NCBI GenBank assembly: GCA_007121535.1
Contig: SKKK01000180.1
Coordinates: 1 to 45,981, forward strand
Reading direction: 5' to 3'
DNA length: 45,981 nucleotides
Source: Planctomycetaceae bacterium
Lineage (GTDB): Bacteria > Planctomycetota > Planctomycetia > Pirellulales > Pirellulaceae
Shown here: positions 27,318 to 35,079 of the stretch, piece after piece
Layout of the letters: each line of letters begins with the position of its first letter
Position numbering within the stretch: position 1 is the first letter of the stretch
Program-made: the position numbers and the translations under genes
The notes under the pieces: model-generated
Told to the model about the DNA's origin: nothing
Databases searched by the model: none
Seen by the model: only the letters and a program-made list of their open reading frames with translations

Positions 27318-27479
27318 CAAAATTTTCTGCGGATGGCCGGGGAAATCGATGCAGAAGCCCTCGTCGGCTGCGAACCTGGTGTCAGCGGCTGAGGCCGAGC
27401 GGACCCACTGCTGGTCCGCGGCGGACAGACGCGGCAGCCCAACAGTCCTCTCGGTTCCGTCCGCCGTCCGCAACACGAA
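27318..27479 (-). pseudogene. Fragment resembling an SHD1 (SLA1 homology) domain
   Basis: Minus-strand translation includes VLRTADGTERTVGLPRLSAA and then DQQWVR, which match the SHD1 pattern VxLxxxDGxxxxVPLxxLSxxDxxYV. SHD1 domains are abundant in planctomycete exported proteins. Here only about 54 residues are left, entering directly from the repeat end at 27481-27504 and running out into the 173-bp element, with no signal peptide or ribosome-binding site. I read it as a gene fragment left between repeats. Confidence 0.45.
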
Positions 27480-27480
27480 C

Positions 27481-27504
27481 AAGAAACGTCTGGCCGGGTG
27501 CTTA
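27481..27504. repeat. Right-hand end of the 172-bp repeat family
   Basis: AAGAAACGTCTGGCCGGGTG then CTTA is nearly identical to the right ends at 36722 and 40879. The left part of the element is missing. Confidence 0.6.
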
Positions 27505-27510
27505 GCAACG

Positions 27511-27607
27511 GTTCGAGTAATCACCGTCGGGTTCTCATGTGAGCGGCAAGGCGTTAGCCTCCGGTTTCTTGACAGCTTGGGAACCGGTGGCTAGTAGTTA
27601 CTCGAAC
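27511..27607. repeat. Inverted-repeat element, GAGCGGCAAGGCG family
   Basis: Outer arms GTTCGAGTAA (27511-27520) and TTACTCGAAC (27598-27607) are exact inverses. Inside, GAGCGGCAAGGCGTTAGCC and GGTGGCTAG match the element at 45388-45456. It lies just after the sulfatase stop codon and could end transcription. Confidence 0.65.
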
Positions 27608-27616
27608 GGTGATTCG

Positions 27617-29143
27617 TCAGCGGTAGTCGGCGCCGGTCAGGCTTTCGAGCACCGACTGTTGCCAGGATTGCAGGTGCTGCTCCAGACGCCGTGCGATCTC
27701 CGGATGGGCATCGATCAGATTCTGCGTTTCGGCAGGATCTTCTTGCAAGTCGAACAATTGGCGAGGCGGATCTCTTTTTTGCCCGCCATCGATCACCAAC
27801 TTGTAGCGACCATCCAGAACGGCTCGCGGGCCTCCGAAGTCCTCCTGGTGGCTTTCGGGATAGTGGTAGTTGACAAAGTTCCGAGTCGCCCGTCCGTCCA
27901 TCAGTTTGACCAGCGGTGTGGTGCCTTCCTGTAATTCCGGATCGATCCAGGGCGGGTGGCCGCGACGAGCGACCGGTCCGGCGCGAAAATGCCAGAAGCA
28001 GATCGGGCTGGGACGTTGTTCCATGCGGTCTTCGAACAGCGGTTTCAGACTGATCCCGTCCAGCGGGCGATCGGCACTCGCGCCGACCAGATCGCACAGC
28101 GTGGGCAGGATATCGCTCGTGACCGCGTTGAAGGTGCTGACGCGCGGCTCGGGAATCCGGGCCGGCCATTCGATGACACAGGGGACGCGCAAACCGCCTT
28201 CATACACCATCCCCTTTCGGCCTCGCAACGGCAACGTGACCGCGGCTTCCGGTGGGCTGCCATTGTCACTGCAAAACCACAGCAGCGTATTGTCGCGCAA
28301 TCCTTCCTGCTTCAAGTATTCGCGCAATCGTCCCATCGCTCGGTCCATCGCGGTGATTTCGGCGTAACGTTCCCGAAGCACGTCGCCCACGGGACGTCGC
28401 ACGGGCAGACCCGTCTCCATGCAGGTGACGGTGACCATCTGATCCGGATAGCGTTCGGGAAGGTGGTCGTAGCGAGCCAGATCGTGCGGCCAACCGCTGT
28501 AAGGTTCGTGAGGCGAGCCGAACCAGATGACGACGAAAAACGGCTGCGATTCCCGCCGGACGCGATCGATGAAACGAATGGACTCGTCGATCAGGATCTC
28601 GGAGCTTTCACCTTCGAACAGCTCGGGCGGACCGCCGTTGCGGGACAATTTCGGGTTCATCTCGAAAAAATTATCGTGCGAAATCCACTCGTCGAAACCC
28701 ATGGCCCCGGGATTCGTGGGCGAATCGGCTTTGACCGGCCCCACGTGCCATTTGCCGAAGTGCCCGCACGCGTACCCTGCGTCGCTCAGGATCCGGGCGA
28801 TGGTGATCTCCTCGGGGCGAATCGACCAATTCGCCGAGAACGTACCGTACCGGTTCGGATGTCGGCCGGTCAGCACGCTGCCACGGGTGGGCGAACAAAC
28901 GGGCGAAGCGGCATAGAAGCGGTCCAGTCGCAGGCCTTGGGTTGCCATCTCGTCCAGCACCGGCGTATGCAGGTAGGGGTGTCCGTAGTACCCGGTTTCA
29001 TCCCACCCTTGATCATCCGCCATGCACAGGATGATATTCGGACGCGTGTCCGACTCGGGACCTGTCCCCCATGTCGGAAGACCCGGAATCAAAACCAGGG
29101 CCACGCAAGCCATGGTGACAAGTAGACTTCGGCGGTCGATCAT
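27617..29143 (-). CDS. Sulfatase (arylsulfatase family S1)
   Basis: A 508-residue exported enzyme with signal peptide (LLVTMACVALVLIPGLPTWG). The formylglycine motif is C83-S-P-T-R87, followed by GSVLTGRHPNR, as needed for maturation of the catalytic Cys. Metal-binding residues are D43/D44 in CMADDQGWD and the SDNG motif in the C-terminal half. It should remove sulfate esters from polysaccharide in the periplasm or outside. GGAGG lies a few bases before the ATG at 29143. It is downstream of the sigma-factor gene on the same strand, with an efflux-adaptor remnant between. The family is very expanded in marine planctomycetes. Confidence 0.92.
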   Translation of the reverse strand: MIDRRSLLVTMACVALVLIPGLPTWGTGPESDTRPNIILCMADDQGWDETGYYGHPYLHTPVLDEMATQGLRLDRFYAASPVCSPTRGSVLTGRHPNRYGTFSANWSIRPEEITIARILSDAGYACGHFGKWHVGPVKADSPTNPGAMGFDEWISHDNFFEMNPKLSRNGGPPELFEGESSEILIDESIRFIDRVRRESQPFFVVIWFGSPHEPYSGWPHDLARYDHLPERYPDQMVTVTCMETGLPVRRPVGDVLRERYAEITAMDRAMGRLREYLKQEGLRDNTLLWFCSDNGSPPEAAVTLPLRGRKGMVYEGGLRVPCVIEWPARIPEPRVSTFNAVTSDILPTLCDLVGASADRPLDGISLKPLFEDRMEQRPSPICFWHFRAGPVARRGHPPWIDPELQEGTTPLVKLMDGRATRNFVNYHYPESHQEDFGGPRAVLDGRYKLVIDGGQKRDPPRQLFDLQEDPAETQNLIDAHPEIARRLEQHLQSWQQSVLESLTGADYR

Positions 29144-29200
29144 GATCCCCTCCAGCCGGTCAATGCGGCGCTATTCGGATTCTGCGGATGGCGAAAGCGT

Positions 29201-29392
29201 TCAGGAAACCGTTTCGTCCATGATCCGTACCGGTTGACCCAGTGTCAAGCGTTCGACGCCTTCGACCACGATTCGGGATCCTTCGACCAGCGGTTGGACG
29301 ACCGTGCGTTCCGCGATACCAATGCGGATCGATGGCGGTTCCGATCCTGGTGGTGCACCTGGCCGGATGCTTTCCCTATCATACGAGGCCGC
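29201..29392 (-). pseudogene. C-terminal remnant resembling an RND efflux adaptor (HlyD/MFP family)
   Basis: This open minus frame has no start codon and encodes 63 residues ending at TGA (29201-29203). VEGSRIVVEGVERLTLGQPV matches the C-terminal pattern of RND membrane-fusion proteins (xLxxGDxVVVEGLxxLxxGxxV). The rest of such a gene (about 350 residues) is absent, and the frame runs into the end of the sigma-factor gene. It looks like what remains after deletion. The match is short, so another origin is possible. Confidence 0.4.
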
Positions 29393-30368
29393 TCACCGGA
29401 TCATGAGACTCACCTCGCATGCACTCCACCATCGCCTTCATCTTGGCAATCGCTCGCTGCTCCAATTGGCGAACTCGCTCCTTCGAAACCCCCAGCTTGT
29501 CTGCCAGACATTGGAACGTACGGACCTTTCGATGAGCACCCAACGCAAATCGGCCGCGAAGGATGAATCGCTCGCGACGATCCAGTCGATCTATCAACTC
29601 CAGCATCGTCGAACGCATGGTCATCCATTCCTTTTCGTCCAAAGACGATGCCCGATCCTGCTCGGGGACACTCCCCAAGTCATCACCGACCGTCGCGTCA
29701 TATCGAGCCTCCTCTTTCTGGCGTTCGGTAATCGACCGATACGCATTCCTGGCAATGGCTCGATACGCATACGTGCTAAACCGAAAACCCTTGTCGTAGT
29801 CGAATTTGTCGACCGCTTGCATCAAGGAGATGATCCCGTCGCTCAGCAGGTCATCGAACGAGTGCTTTGGCGTCACGAACTTCTTCACGATCGAGATCAC
29901 CAAACGCATGTTCGCCTGGATGATGCGATCACGCACCTCGTTGGCTGACGCCAGGAATTGCTCGATCTCTTCGATCGCCATTGCATCCGGGTGCTGAGGG
30001 TCTAAGCGAGATCGAGTGGCATTGGCTCGGAACTTCAAATAATTCATGCGGCGGAAAAGCCGACGTTCTTCTTCGGCTGTTAACAAGGCCGATTCGCACA
30101 ATCGAGCCAGATGGCCCGGAAGGTCTCTCGGAAGCTTCGCCTTGGCATTCGTCGCTTTTCCCTCTTCTGCTTCGGAAACTTCCAGGATGGTTTCCTGAGC
30201 GGAGGGTTGGGAAAAATCGCGGTTGCCGATGAAGTCAATCTCCGTCTCCAATAATTGTCTTACCCGCCTCTTAAGGGATTCCTCGTCGAAATGGACGGGT
30301 AAACGTGCTTCGCCCTGCAATTGCATTCTTGATCGCTTGGACAGTTTTTTTCTGAGGGTCGTCGTCAT
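29379..30368 (-). CDS. Divergent sigma-70-family RNA polymerase sigma factor
   Basis: A 329-residue sigma factor. Region 2 is at about 150-215 (IQANMRLVISIVKKFVTPKH, DLLSDGIISLMQAVDKFDYD) and region 4 at 257-315 with the helix-turn-helix LADKLGVSKERVRQLEQRAI. The stretch FSTYAYRAIARNAYRSI replaces the FSTYATWWIRQAI of primary sigma factors, so the paired Trp used in promoter melting is lost, and there is no long region 1.1. A basic N-terminus precedes it. It is probably an alternative (group 2/3-like) sigma factor. ATG at 30368 is chosen, with AAAGGT and AAGGA upstream; GTG at 30371 is adjacent. A promoter and paired 17-bp repeats lie about 110 bases upstream. Confidence 0.88.
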   Translation of the reverse strand: MTTTLRKKLSKRSRMQLQGEARLPVHFDEESLKRRVRQLLETEIDFIGNRDFSQPSAQETILEVSEAEEGKATNAKAKLPRDLPGHLARLCESALLTAEEERRLFRRMNYLKFRANATRSRLDPQHPDAMAIEEIEQFLASANEVRDRIIQANMRLVISIVKKFVTPKHSFDDLLSDGIISLMQAVDKFDYDKGFRFSTYAYRAIARNAYRSITERQKEEARYDATVGDDLGSVPEQDRASSLDEKEWMTMRSTMLELIDRLDRRERFILRGRFALGAHRKVRTFQCLADKLGVSKERVRQLEQRAIAKMKAMVECMRGESHDPVSGLV

Positions 30369-30461
30369 CACTTCCTTACCTTTCCAAAATTCATATTGCC
30401 CGAGATTTCGCAGGGCGTCTCGAAAGCCCCAACGTCATCAGCCTGGTTGCTCCACAAAAAT

Positions 30462-30536
30462 CGTTCAAATCGTTCACTTTGGTTATATCGCGGTGCCCGC
30501 CGGGAGTCAACAAGAAAAACGTTCAAATCGTTCACT
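30462..30536 (-). promoter_or_regulatory. Two identical 17-bp direct repeats bracketing the sigma-factor promoter
   Basis: AGTGAACGATTTGAACG (minus strand) occurs exactly at 30478-30462 and 30536-30520, 58 bases apart. Each contains TGAAC twice with a 9-base period. One copy covers the expected transcription start and the other lies ten bases above the -35 box. This is the layout of an operator pair, suggesting control by a dimeric regulator or autoregulation. Confidence 0.6.
30482..30510 (-). promoter_or_regulatory. Sigma-70-type promoter of the sigma-factor gene
   Basis: On the minus strand TTGACT (30510-30505), a 17-base spacer and TATAAC (30487-30482) form a near-consensus housekeeping promoter. 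The expected start, near 30475, gives a leader of about 107 bases before the ATG at 30368. Confidence 0.7.
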
Positions 30537-30669
30537 AATCGGGAAAATACTTCTGCGGTGGGTAAAATGAGGCAAATACCGGCCTTATCGGACTGCGCAG
30601 CAACAGCCCATAGGTGCTATTTGCTGGGTCAGGAACAGGAGGATAAGGGTGAGGAACAGAAAAAGGGCT

Positions 30670-31221
30670 TCAGTTGAAGGTGGGGTTGGCGGGCAAACCG
30701 GACTTGGTGATCAATGGACGAGTGACTTGTTCGCCGATGGCTTGCGCTGCGCGTTTCCACATGTCTTCGGCGTCGCTGAAAACGTAATCAGCCGTGGCTG
30801 GCAGCTTCATCCATCCGCCAATTTCCATTTCACCCTCAAGCTGGCCAGCGCCCCACCCCGAGTAACCGGTGAAAATGCGAAACTGCTGCACCGGGTGGGC
30901 GACCAGATGGTTGAGATGGTCCTTATGAGTCGCGAAGTGGACGCCGGGCAGGATCTCGCGTTCTGAAACTTGCAAATCGTCATGCAGCGCGAGCAAGGGC
31001 CCACCAACAGGCCCCCCCATATTGATCTGCTGATGGCTCTCGCAGGGCTCTTCGCCGATCATTTCCCAGATCTCTTCCACCGTATTGTTCGTCGGTCGAT
31101 TCAGGATCAACCCGAACGCACCTTGTTTGTCATGTTGAATGATCAACACCACGGTGCGACAAAAGTTGGGATCAGGCAGTCGAGGCGACGCGACCAGAAG
31201 AAAGCCTTCCAACGAATCCAT
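30670..31221 (-). CDS. algH: AlgH/YqgE-family protein (UPF0301)
   Basis: A 183-residue protein of the YqgE/AlgH family. Hallmarks are GFLLVASPRLPDPNFCRTVV, HDKQGAFGLILNRPTNNTV, the GGPVGGPLLALH loop and FTGYSGWGAGQLEGEME, in family order. Length is normal. AlgH was first linked to alginate regulation in Pseudomonas, but the biochemical role is still unclear; it is cytoplasmic. GGAGGGGAG stands just before the ATG at 31221. It precedes the sigma-factor gene on the same strand by 301 bases, a gap containing that gene's own promoter, so they need not form one unit. Confidence 0.92.
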   Translation of the reverse strand: MDSLEGFLLVASPRLPDPNFCRTVVLIIQHDKQGAFGLILNRPTNNTVEEIWEMIGEEPCESHQQINMGGPVGGPLLALHDDLQVSEREILPGVHFATHKDHLNHLVAHPVQQFRIFTGYSGWGAGQLEGEMEIGGWMKLPATADYVFSDAEDMWKRAAQAIGEQVTRPLITKSGLPANPTFN

Positions 31222-31404
31222 TTTTGCTCCCCTCCGCATTGCAAGATATACTTGAATTTTACACCGTGGTGGCTGTCGAGGCGAGATGCTGGTCCAGGTT
31301 GTAAGTGCATTTGTCGCAGGGCACCCGACTTTTGAGGTATCGCGATCGCGCCGGTTGTCGCCGATCTGTACCACGTTCCGATCGTTTCGAATCGAGGCAA
31401 AACG

Positions 31405-33477
31405 ATGATGCTTGGTCGCCGATTTCCCGTCCTGATGGTGCTGTTGGCAATCACTCTGCCATCCCGGGCGGAAGACACGCGTCGAGCCATGGTGCCAGAG
31501 GATTATTATCGATTCCAGTTTGTCAGCGACGCGCGGATCTCACCGAATGGCAACCACGTCGCATTCGTTCGGCAGGTCATCGCCGACGATCTTCGTAAGC
31601 GTCATTCGGCGATCTGGATGGTCGACACGCTGGGCGAATCCATCCCGCGCGCTTTCACGAGCGGTCAGCAAGACAGTCACCCACGCTGGGCGCCGGATGG
31701 CCGAAGCCTGGCTTTTCTTCGCAAAGACGAAAAGGCCACCCAGTTGCGGCTGATTTCGGTCGATGGCGGCGAGTCTCGAGTAATGTCCACGATCAAGCAA
31801 GGCAGCGTCAGCGATTGGTTTTGGTTGCCCGGCGGGCATCGACTGGTTCTCTTGTTGCGGATCGATCCGGACGTGCAGGATCCGCGTCAGCCCAAGCCGG
31901 AGCAGGAGGTTCCGAAAGCGGATGTCCAGGTTTTCACGCGTCCGGTTTACAAAACAGAAGAGGATGGATATCTGGATCAGCAGCGACAGATGCTCTGGCT
32001 GCTGGACGTGGACGAAGATCGATGGACGCTTCTTGTCGGAGATCCGGATTGGCACGTTCACTCGCCCCGCCTGTCACCTTCAGGATCGACCATCGCCTTT
32101 CACGCCGACCGTTCGGGCGGGGAGTTCGATGGCCTGTTCGATCGCCAGTTACTGTTGCTGGACATGGCAAGCCGGCGCGTGACGGATCTGCAGACGCCAC
32201 CGGGACGGACGGATGCGGCGTTGTTTTCCCCCGACGGTCAATCGATCGTGTACCGCTATCAGTCCGATCGATACGAACCCGTCGAATTGCATCAGATCCC
32301 CATCGATGGCGGTCAGCCCGAGGTGCTGCACGATGGTCAGGAGTTTTCGGTCAGTGCGGCGTATTGGCCCGCCGAGTCTGCGCGACCGCTGGTCCGCGCC
32401 GATTATCGAGGCAGTCGCCCGCTGCTGCGTCTGCGATCAGGATCCCGGCAGCCCGCGATCCTGGTGGGCGATCATGGCAGTGTGCCGGAGGTCAGTTTTT
32501 CCGCTGACGGACAACGGATGGCCTATGTGTTCGAAAACGAAACGCAATTGGCCGAAGTCTGGGTGGCGCGAGTCGATCGGCCGCGTCCACGTCGGCTGAC
32601 CGGCTTGAACGATCCGTTGCTGGACGAACTGGAACTCGTCGAACTGGAACGCTTTCAATTTCCCACCGACCGCGGGTTCGAAGTCGATGGCTTCTTGGTC
32701 CGACCCGTCGGCTTCCATCCGGATCGCAGTTGGCCGATGATTTTGAACATCAAAGGCGGCCCGGCGGTGATGTGGGGCCACCAATGGTTTCACGAATTCC
32801 AGATGATGGCCGGACAGGGGTACGCTGTCGTTTTTGCCAACTACCGAGGCAGCACGGGGTACGGACACGCCTTTGAAATGTCCGTTCGTTTGGACTATGG
32901 CGGCGCCGATTATCGTGACAATATGCGGCTGGTCGACGAAGCGTTGGGACGATTCGAATGGATCGACCCGGAACGCCTGTTTGTGACCGGTGGCAGCCAT
33001 GGCGGATTTTTGACGAATTGGATCACCACGCGAACCGATCGGTTCCGAGCGGCTGTGGCCCAACGGTCCGTTTCCAACTGGATCTCGGAAGCCGGAACCC
33101 AAGCTTACTCGCCCGCCGAAATGAACGCCGAATTCGGTGGAACGCTTTGGGAGCAGTACGACAACTACTGGGATCGATCGCCGCTGAGATACGCCGATCG
33201 CGTCGTCACGCCCACGCTGATCGTCCACAGTACCGACGACCACATCACCCCGATCGGCCAAGGCCAGGAGTGGTTCTACGCCTTGCTGAATCAAGGAGTG
33301 ACCACCGAACTGGCCATGTTCCGTGGCGAAGGGCACGATCTTTCACGGCGAGGCACGCCGATCAATCTGGTGAAGCGGTTGAAACTGATCCTGGATTGGT
33401 TCCAGCGTTTCGACCGGGCGAATGCGTCTCGCGCCACACACAGCCTGCCCAGGACCAGCCCACGCCAAAACCGATAA
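31405..33477 (+). CDS. S9-family (prolyl oligopeptidase/acylaminoacyl-type) peptidase
   Basis: A 690-residue exported peptidase. The signal peptide (RRFPVLMVLLAITLPSRAED) is followed by a beta-propeller (repeated SPNGNHVAF, APDGRSLAFL, SPDGQSIVYR blades) and a C-terminal alpha/beta-hydrolase domain. The triad is Ser531 in TGGSHGGF, Asp612 in HSTDDHITP and His644 in GEGHDLSRRG. It should trim oligopeptides in the periplasm. ATG at 31405 or 31408; GAGG is upstream. The last 116 bases overlap the convergent fabH gene, and the C-terminal tail (ANASRATHSLPRTSPRQNR) reads as an extension beyond the usual end. Confidence 0.9.
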   Translation: MMLGRRFPVLMVLLAITLPSRAEDTRRAMVPEDYYRFQFVSDARISPNGNHVAFVRQVIADDLRKRHSAIWMVDTLGESIPRAFTSGQQDSHPRWAPDGRSLAFLRKDEKATQLRLISVDGGESRVMSTIKQGSVSDWFWLPGGHRLVLLLRIDPDVQDPRQPKPEQEVPKADVQVFTRPVYKTEEDGYLDQQRQMLWLLDVDEDRWTLLVGDPDWHVHSPRLSPSGSTIAFHADRSGGEFDGLFDRQLLLLDMASRRVTDLQTPPGRTDAALFSPDGQSIVYRYQSDRYEPVELHQIPIDGGQPEVLHDGQEFSVSAAYWPAESARPLVRADYRGSRPLLRLRSGSRQPAILVGDHGSVPEVSFSADGQRMAYVFENETQLAEVWVARVDRPRPRRLTGLNDPLLDELELVELERFQFPTDRGFEVDGFLVRPVGFHPDRSWPMILNIKGGPAVMWGHQWFHEFQMMAGQGYAVVFANYRGSTGYGHAFEMSVRLDYGGADYRDNMRLVDEALGRFEWIDPERLFVTGGSHGGFLTNWITTRTDRFRAAVAQRSVSNWISEAGTQAYSPAEMNAEFGGTLWEQYDNYWDRSPLRYADRVVTPTLIVHSTDDHITPIGQGQEWFYALLNQGVTTELAMFRGEGHDLSRRGTPINLVKRLKLILDWFQRFDRANASRATHSLPRTSPRQNR

Positions 33478-34417
33478 GCATACTGGTCATCCCCGGTCGC
33501 AATCGGTCTCGTCGCCGCAGATCATCGATCAGAATCGGCAGCGTGCAGGAGACCGTATTGCCGCAGTCCTCCAACAGCAACGGCATTCGGGCCTCGTCCA
33601 TATTCAAGCGCAGATGCAAATGTTCCAACATCCTCTTGGTCGCTTGGTGCACCAGGTAAAGATCCACCTGGTCTCGCGTCATTGCGGCATCGGCCAAAAT
33701 CTGATCTACCAGCGAGGGCAACTGATCGATGGCGAATCCGATCAAACTGGGACCGTCCATGTACAGCTTGCTGGGCCAACGTTTTCGATGCCGTGGCTTG
33801 ATCGCATCGGCCAAGGGCCTGGAGCCGCCCTCCGCCACGATCAGCGTGTCAGCACCCCTTCCATCGGTTCCATATTGAAAGGCGGAAAGAGTGGGCTGAT
33901 CCGTCGCTTCGATCAACGTCGCAGCACCCGCGTCCCCAAAAATGGTCCGCAGACTTCGATCGGTCGGATCGATGTACTTCGAATACGTCTCGGCGGTAAT
34001 CAACAAGACTCGACGCACCGGTCCGACTCGGATCAGACCGTCCGCCAGAGCCAAACCGTAGACGAACCCGGAACAGCCCAGGTTGAAATCCAAAGCTCCT
34101 GCGGTCGTCGGAATACCCAACCGCGTTTGCATCAAACACGAGGTGGTCGGCAAGGGGTAATCAGGCGTCTGCGTGCAAAACAACACGAAATCGATGCTAG
34201 TGGGATCGATGTTATGCTGGTGAAACAGCTTCTCTGCCGCAGCCACCCCCAAATCCGACGAGCATTCGTGCTCGGCCGCGATGTAACGCGTGGCGATTCC
34301 CGTTTTTTCGAAAATGACCTGCAGGTCCCAGTTCGGGAACAACCGTTGCAATTCCTCGTTGGTTTCCGCCCGCTCGGGGTAGTGGATCGCAATGGGACCG
34401 ATAGACGCGTAATTCAC
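33362..34417 (-). CDS. fabH: 3-oxoacyl-ACP synthase III (FabH-like)
   Basis: A 351-residue thiolase-fold enzyme that begins fatty-acid or related chains by condensing an acyl starter with malonyl-ACP. The triad is Cys115 in FNLGCSGFVYGL, His257 in YLVHQATKRM and Asn287 in CGNTVSCT. The last is GNTSAAS in typical FabH, so this may be a specialised KAS III. The start is GTG at 34417, the only candidate, because an in-frame stop lies just upstream; no clear ribosome-binding site. The usual C-terminus (GFGVGWSWAGCVWRE) is followed by about 20 residues encoded antisense to the end of the S9 peptidase gene. No other fatty-acid gene is near. Confidence 0.85.
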   Translation of the reverse strand: MNYASIGPIAIHYPERAETNEELQRLFPNWDLQVIFEKTGIATRYIAAEHECSSDLGVAAAEKLFHQHNIDPTSIDFVLFCTQTPDYPLPTTSCLMQTRLGIPTTAGALDFNLGCSGFVYGLALADGLIRVGPVRRVLLITAETYSKYIDPTDRSLRTIFGDAGAATLIEATDQPTLSAFQYGTDGRGADTLIVAEGGSRPLADAIKPRHRKRWPSKLYMDGPSLIGFAIDQLPSLVDQILADAAMTRDQVDLYLVHQATKRMLEHLHLRLNMDEARMPLLLEDCGNTVSCTLPILIDDLRRRDRLRPGMTSMLIGFGVGWSWAGCVWRETHSPGRNAGTNPGSVSTASPD

Positions 34418-34666
34418 CGCAGTTCAGACTCTCACTAAGCGAAGGTGCAAAAAACGTTGCCCGACACAATAGCGGGGTCAGCGTGCACGGTCAATGGAGA
34501 ACCGGTCGAAGGCCGGGATTCGACCAGCTTTTGCAAGAAAATGGACTGGACACCGACGCGGACATCTGGGAAATTCGCCCGCTCGTTTCGCAGGCCGTGT
34601 GTCGCCTGGATCGAAACGCCCATAATTCAGGGTGGGACGTATTACGTTAGCAAGCGGAGGTTTTCC

Positions 34667-35035
34667 GTGAATCGCCAATGGTCAAACCTTCTGATCGGTA
34701 GCTTGATCGTGCTGATGCTTGTCGGGACAGCTCAGGCCAGCGACTGGAGCTTGCCGAATCTGAACCCGTTTCAAGCTTCGAATACCAGAGGCTCGCACCA
34801 GCCTTCGGTATGGACCAGGATGACCAACGGGACGAAGAATTTCTTCTCCCGAACCTACGATGTCTTGACACCGTGGGAAACTGAGGCCCAAAAGCGCCGA
34901 TCCCAACCGTCTCGATCTTCTGCAGGTAGATCCGATGGCCAGAGAAACCCTATCTTCCGAAATTGGTGGGCCGCCGAAGAAGAACCTCGGCAACCCCAAA
35001 CCGTCAGCGATTGGTTGAAGCAGCCGCGACCGTAG
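34667..35035 (+). CDS. Small exported protein with NGTKNFFSRTYDVLTPW motif
   Basis: A 122-residue protein beginning at GTG 34667, chosen because GCGGAGG lies six bases upstream and because it gives a signal peptide (SNLLIGSLIVLMLVGTAQAS). The mature part has DWSLPNLNPFQ and WTRMTNGTKNFFSRTYDVL, then a Ser/Arg-rich stretch and WWAAEEEPRQPQTVSDWL. Proteins with this TxxLxPW arrangement seem recurrent in planctomycetes, but I know no function. A longer frame reaches back to 34445 without support. The amidohydrolase gene starts 44 bases downstream. Confidence 0.7.
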   Translation: MNRQWSNLLIGSLIVLMLVGTAQASDWSLPNLNPFQASNTRGSHQPSVWTRMTNGTKNFFSRTYDVLTPWETEAQKRRSQPSRSSAGRSDGQRNPIFRNWWAAEEEPRQPQTVSDWLKQPRP

Positions 35036-35079
35036 CAATTCGTAGAAAGTTCGTGGTCCAAAGAATGGGGTCCACTTCA

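Larger units (their letters stand above)
26925..27616. other. Repeat-rich intergenic region, 692 bases
   Basis: Upstream of the LRR gene and downstream of the sulfatase gene, both minus. It holds a 173-bp element (27125-27297), a likely SHD1-domain fragment (27318-27479), one end of the 172-bp repeat (27481-27504) and another inverted repeat (27511-27607). Open frames of 60-126 residues here are composites of these pieces and I do not support them as genes. Confidence 0.6.

Noticed and set aside
27956-29125. 389-codon plus-strand open frame
   Set aside because: Antisense to the sulfatase gene, which has the complete CSPTR motif and metal ligands.
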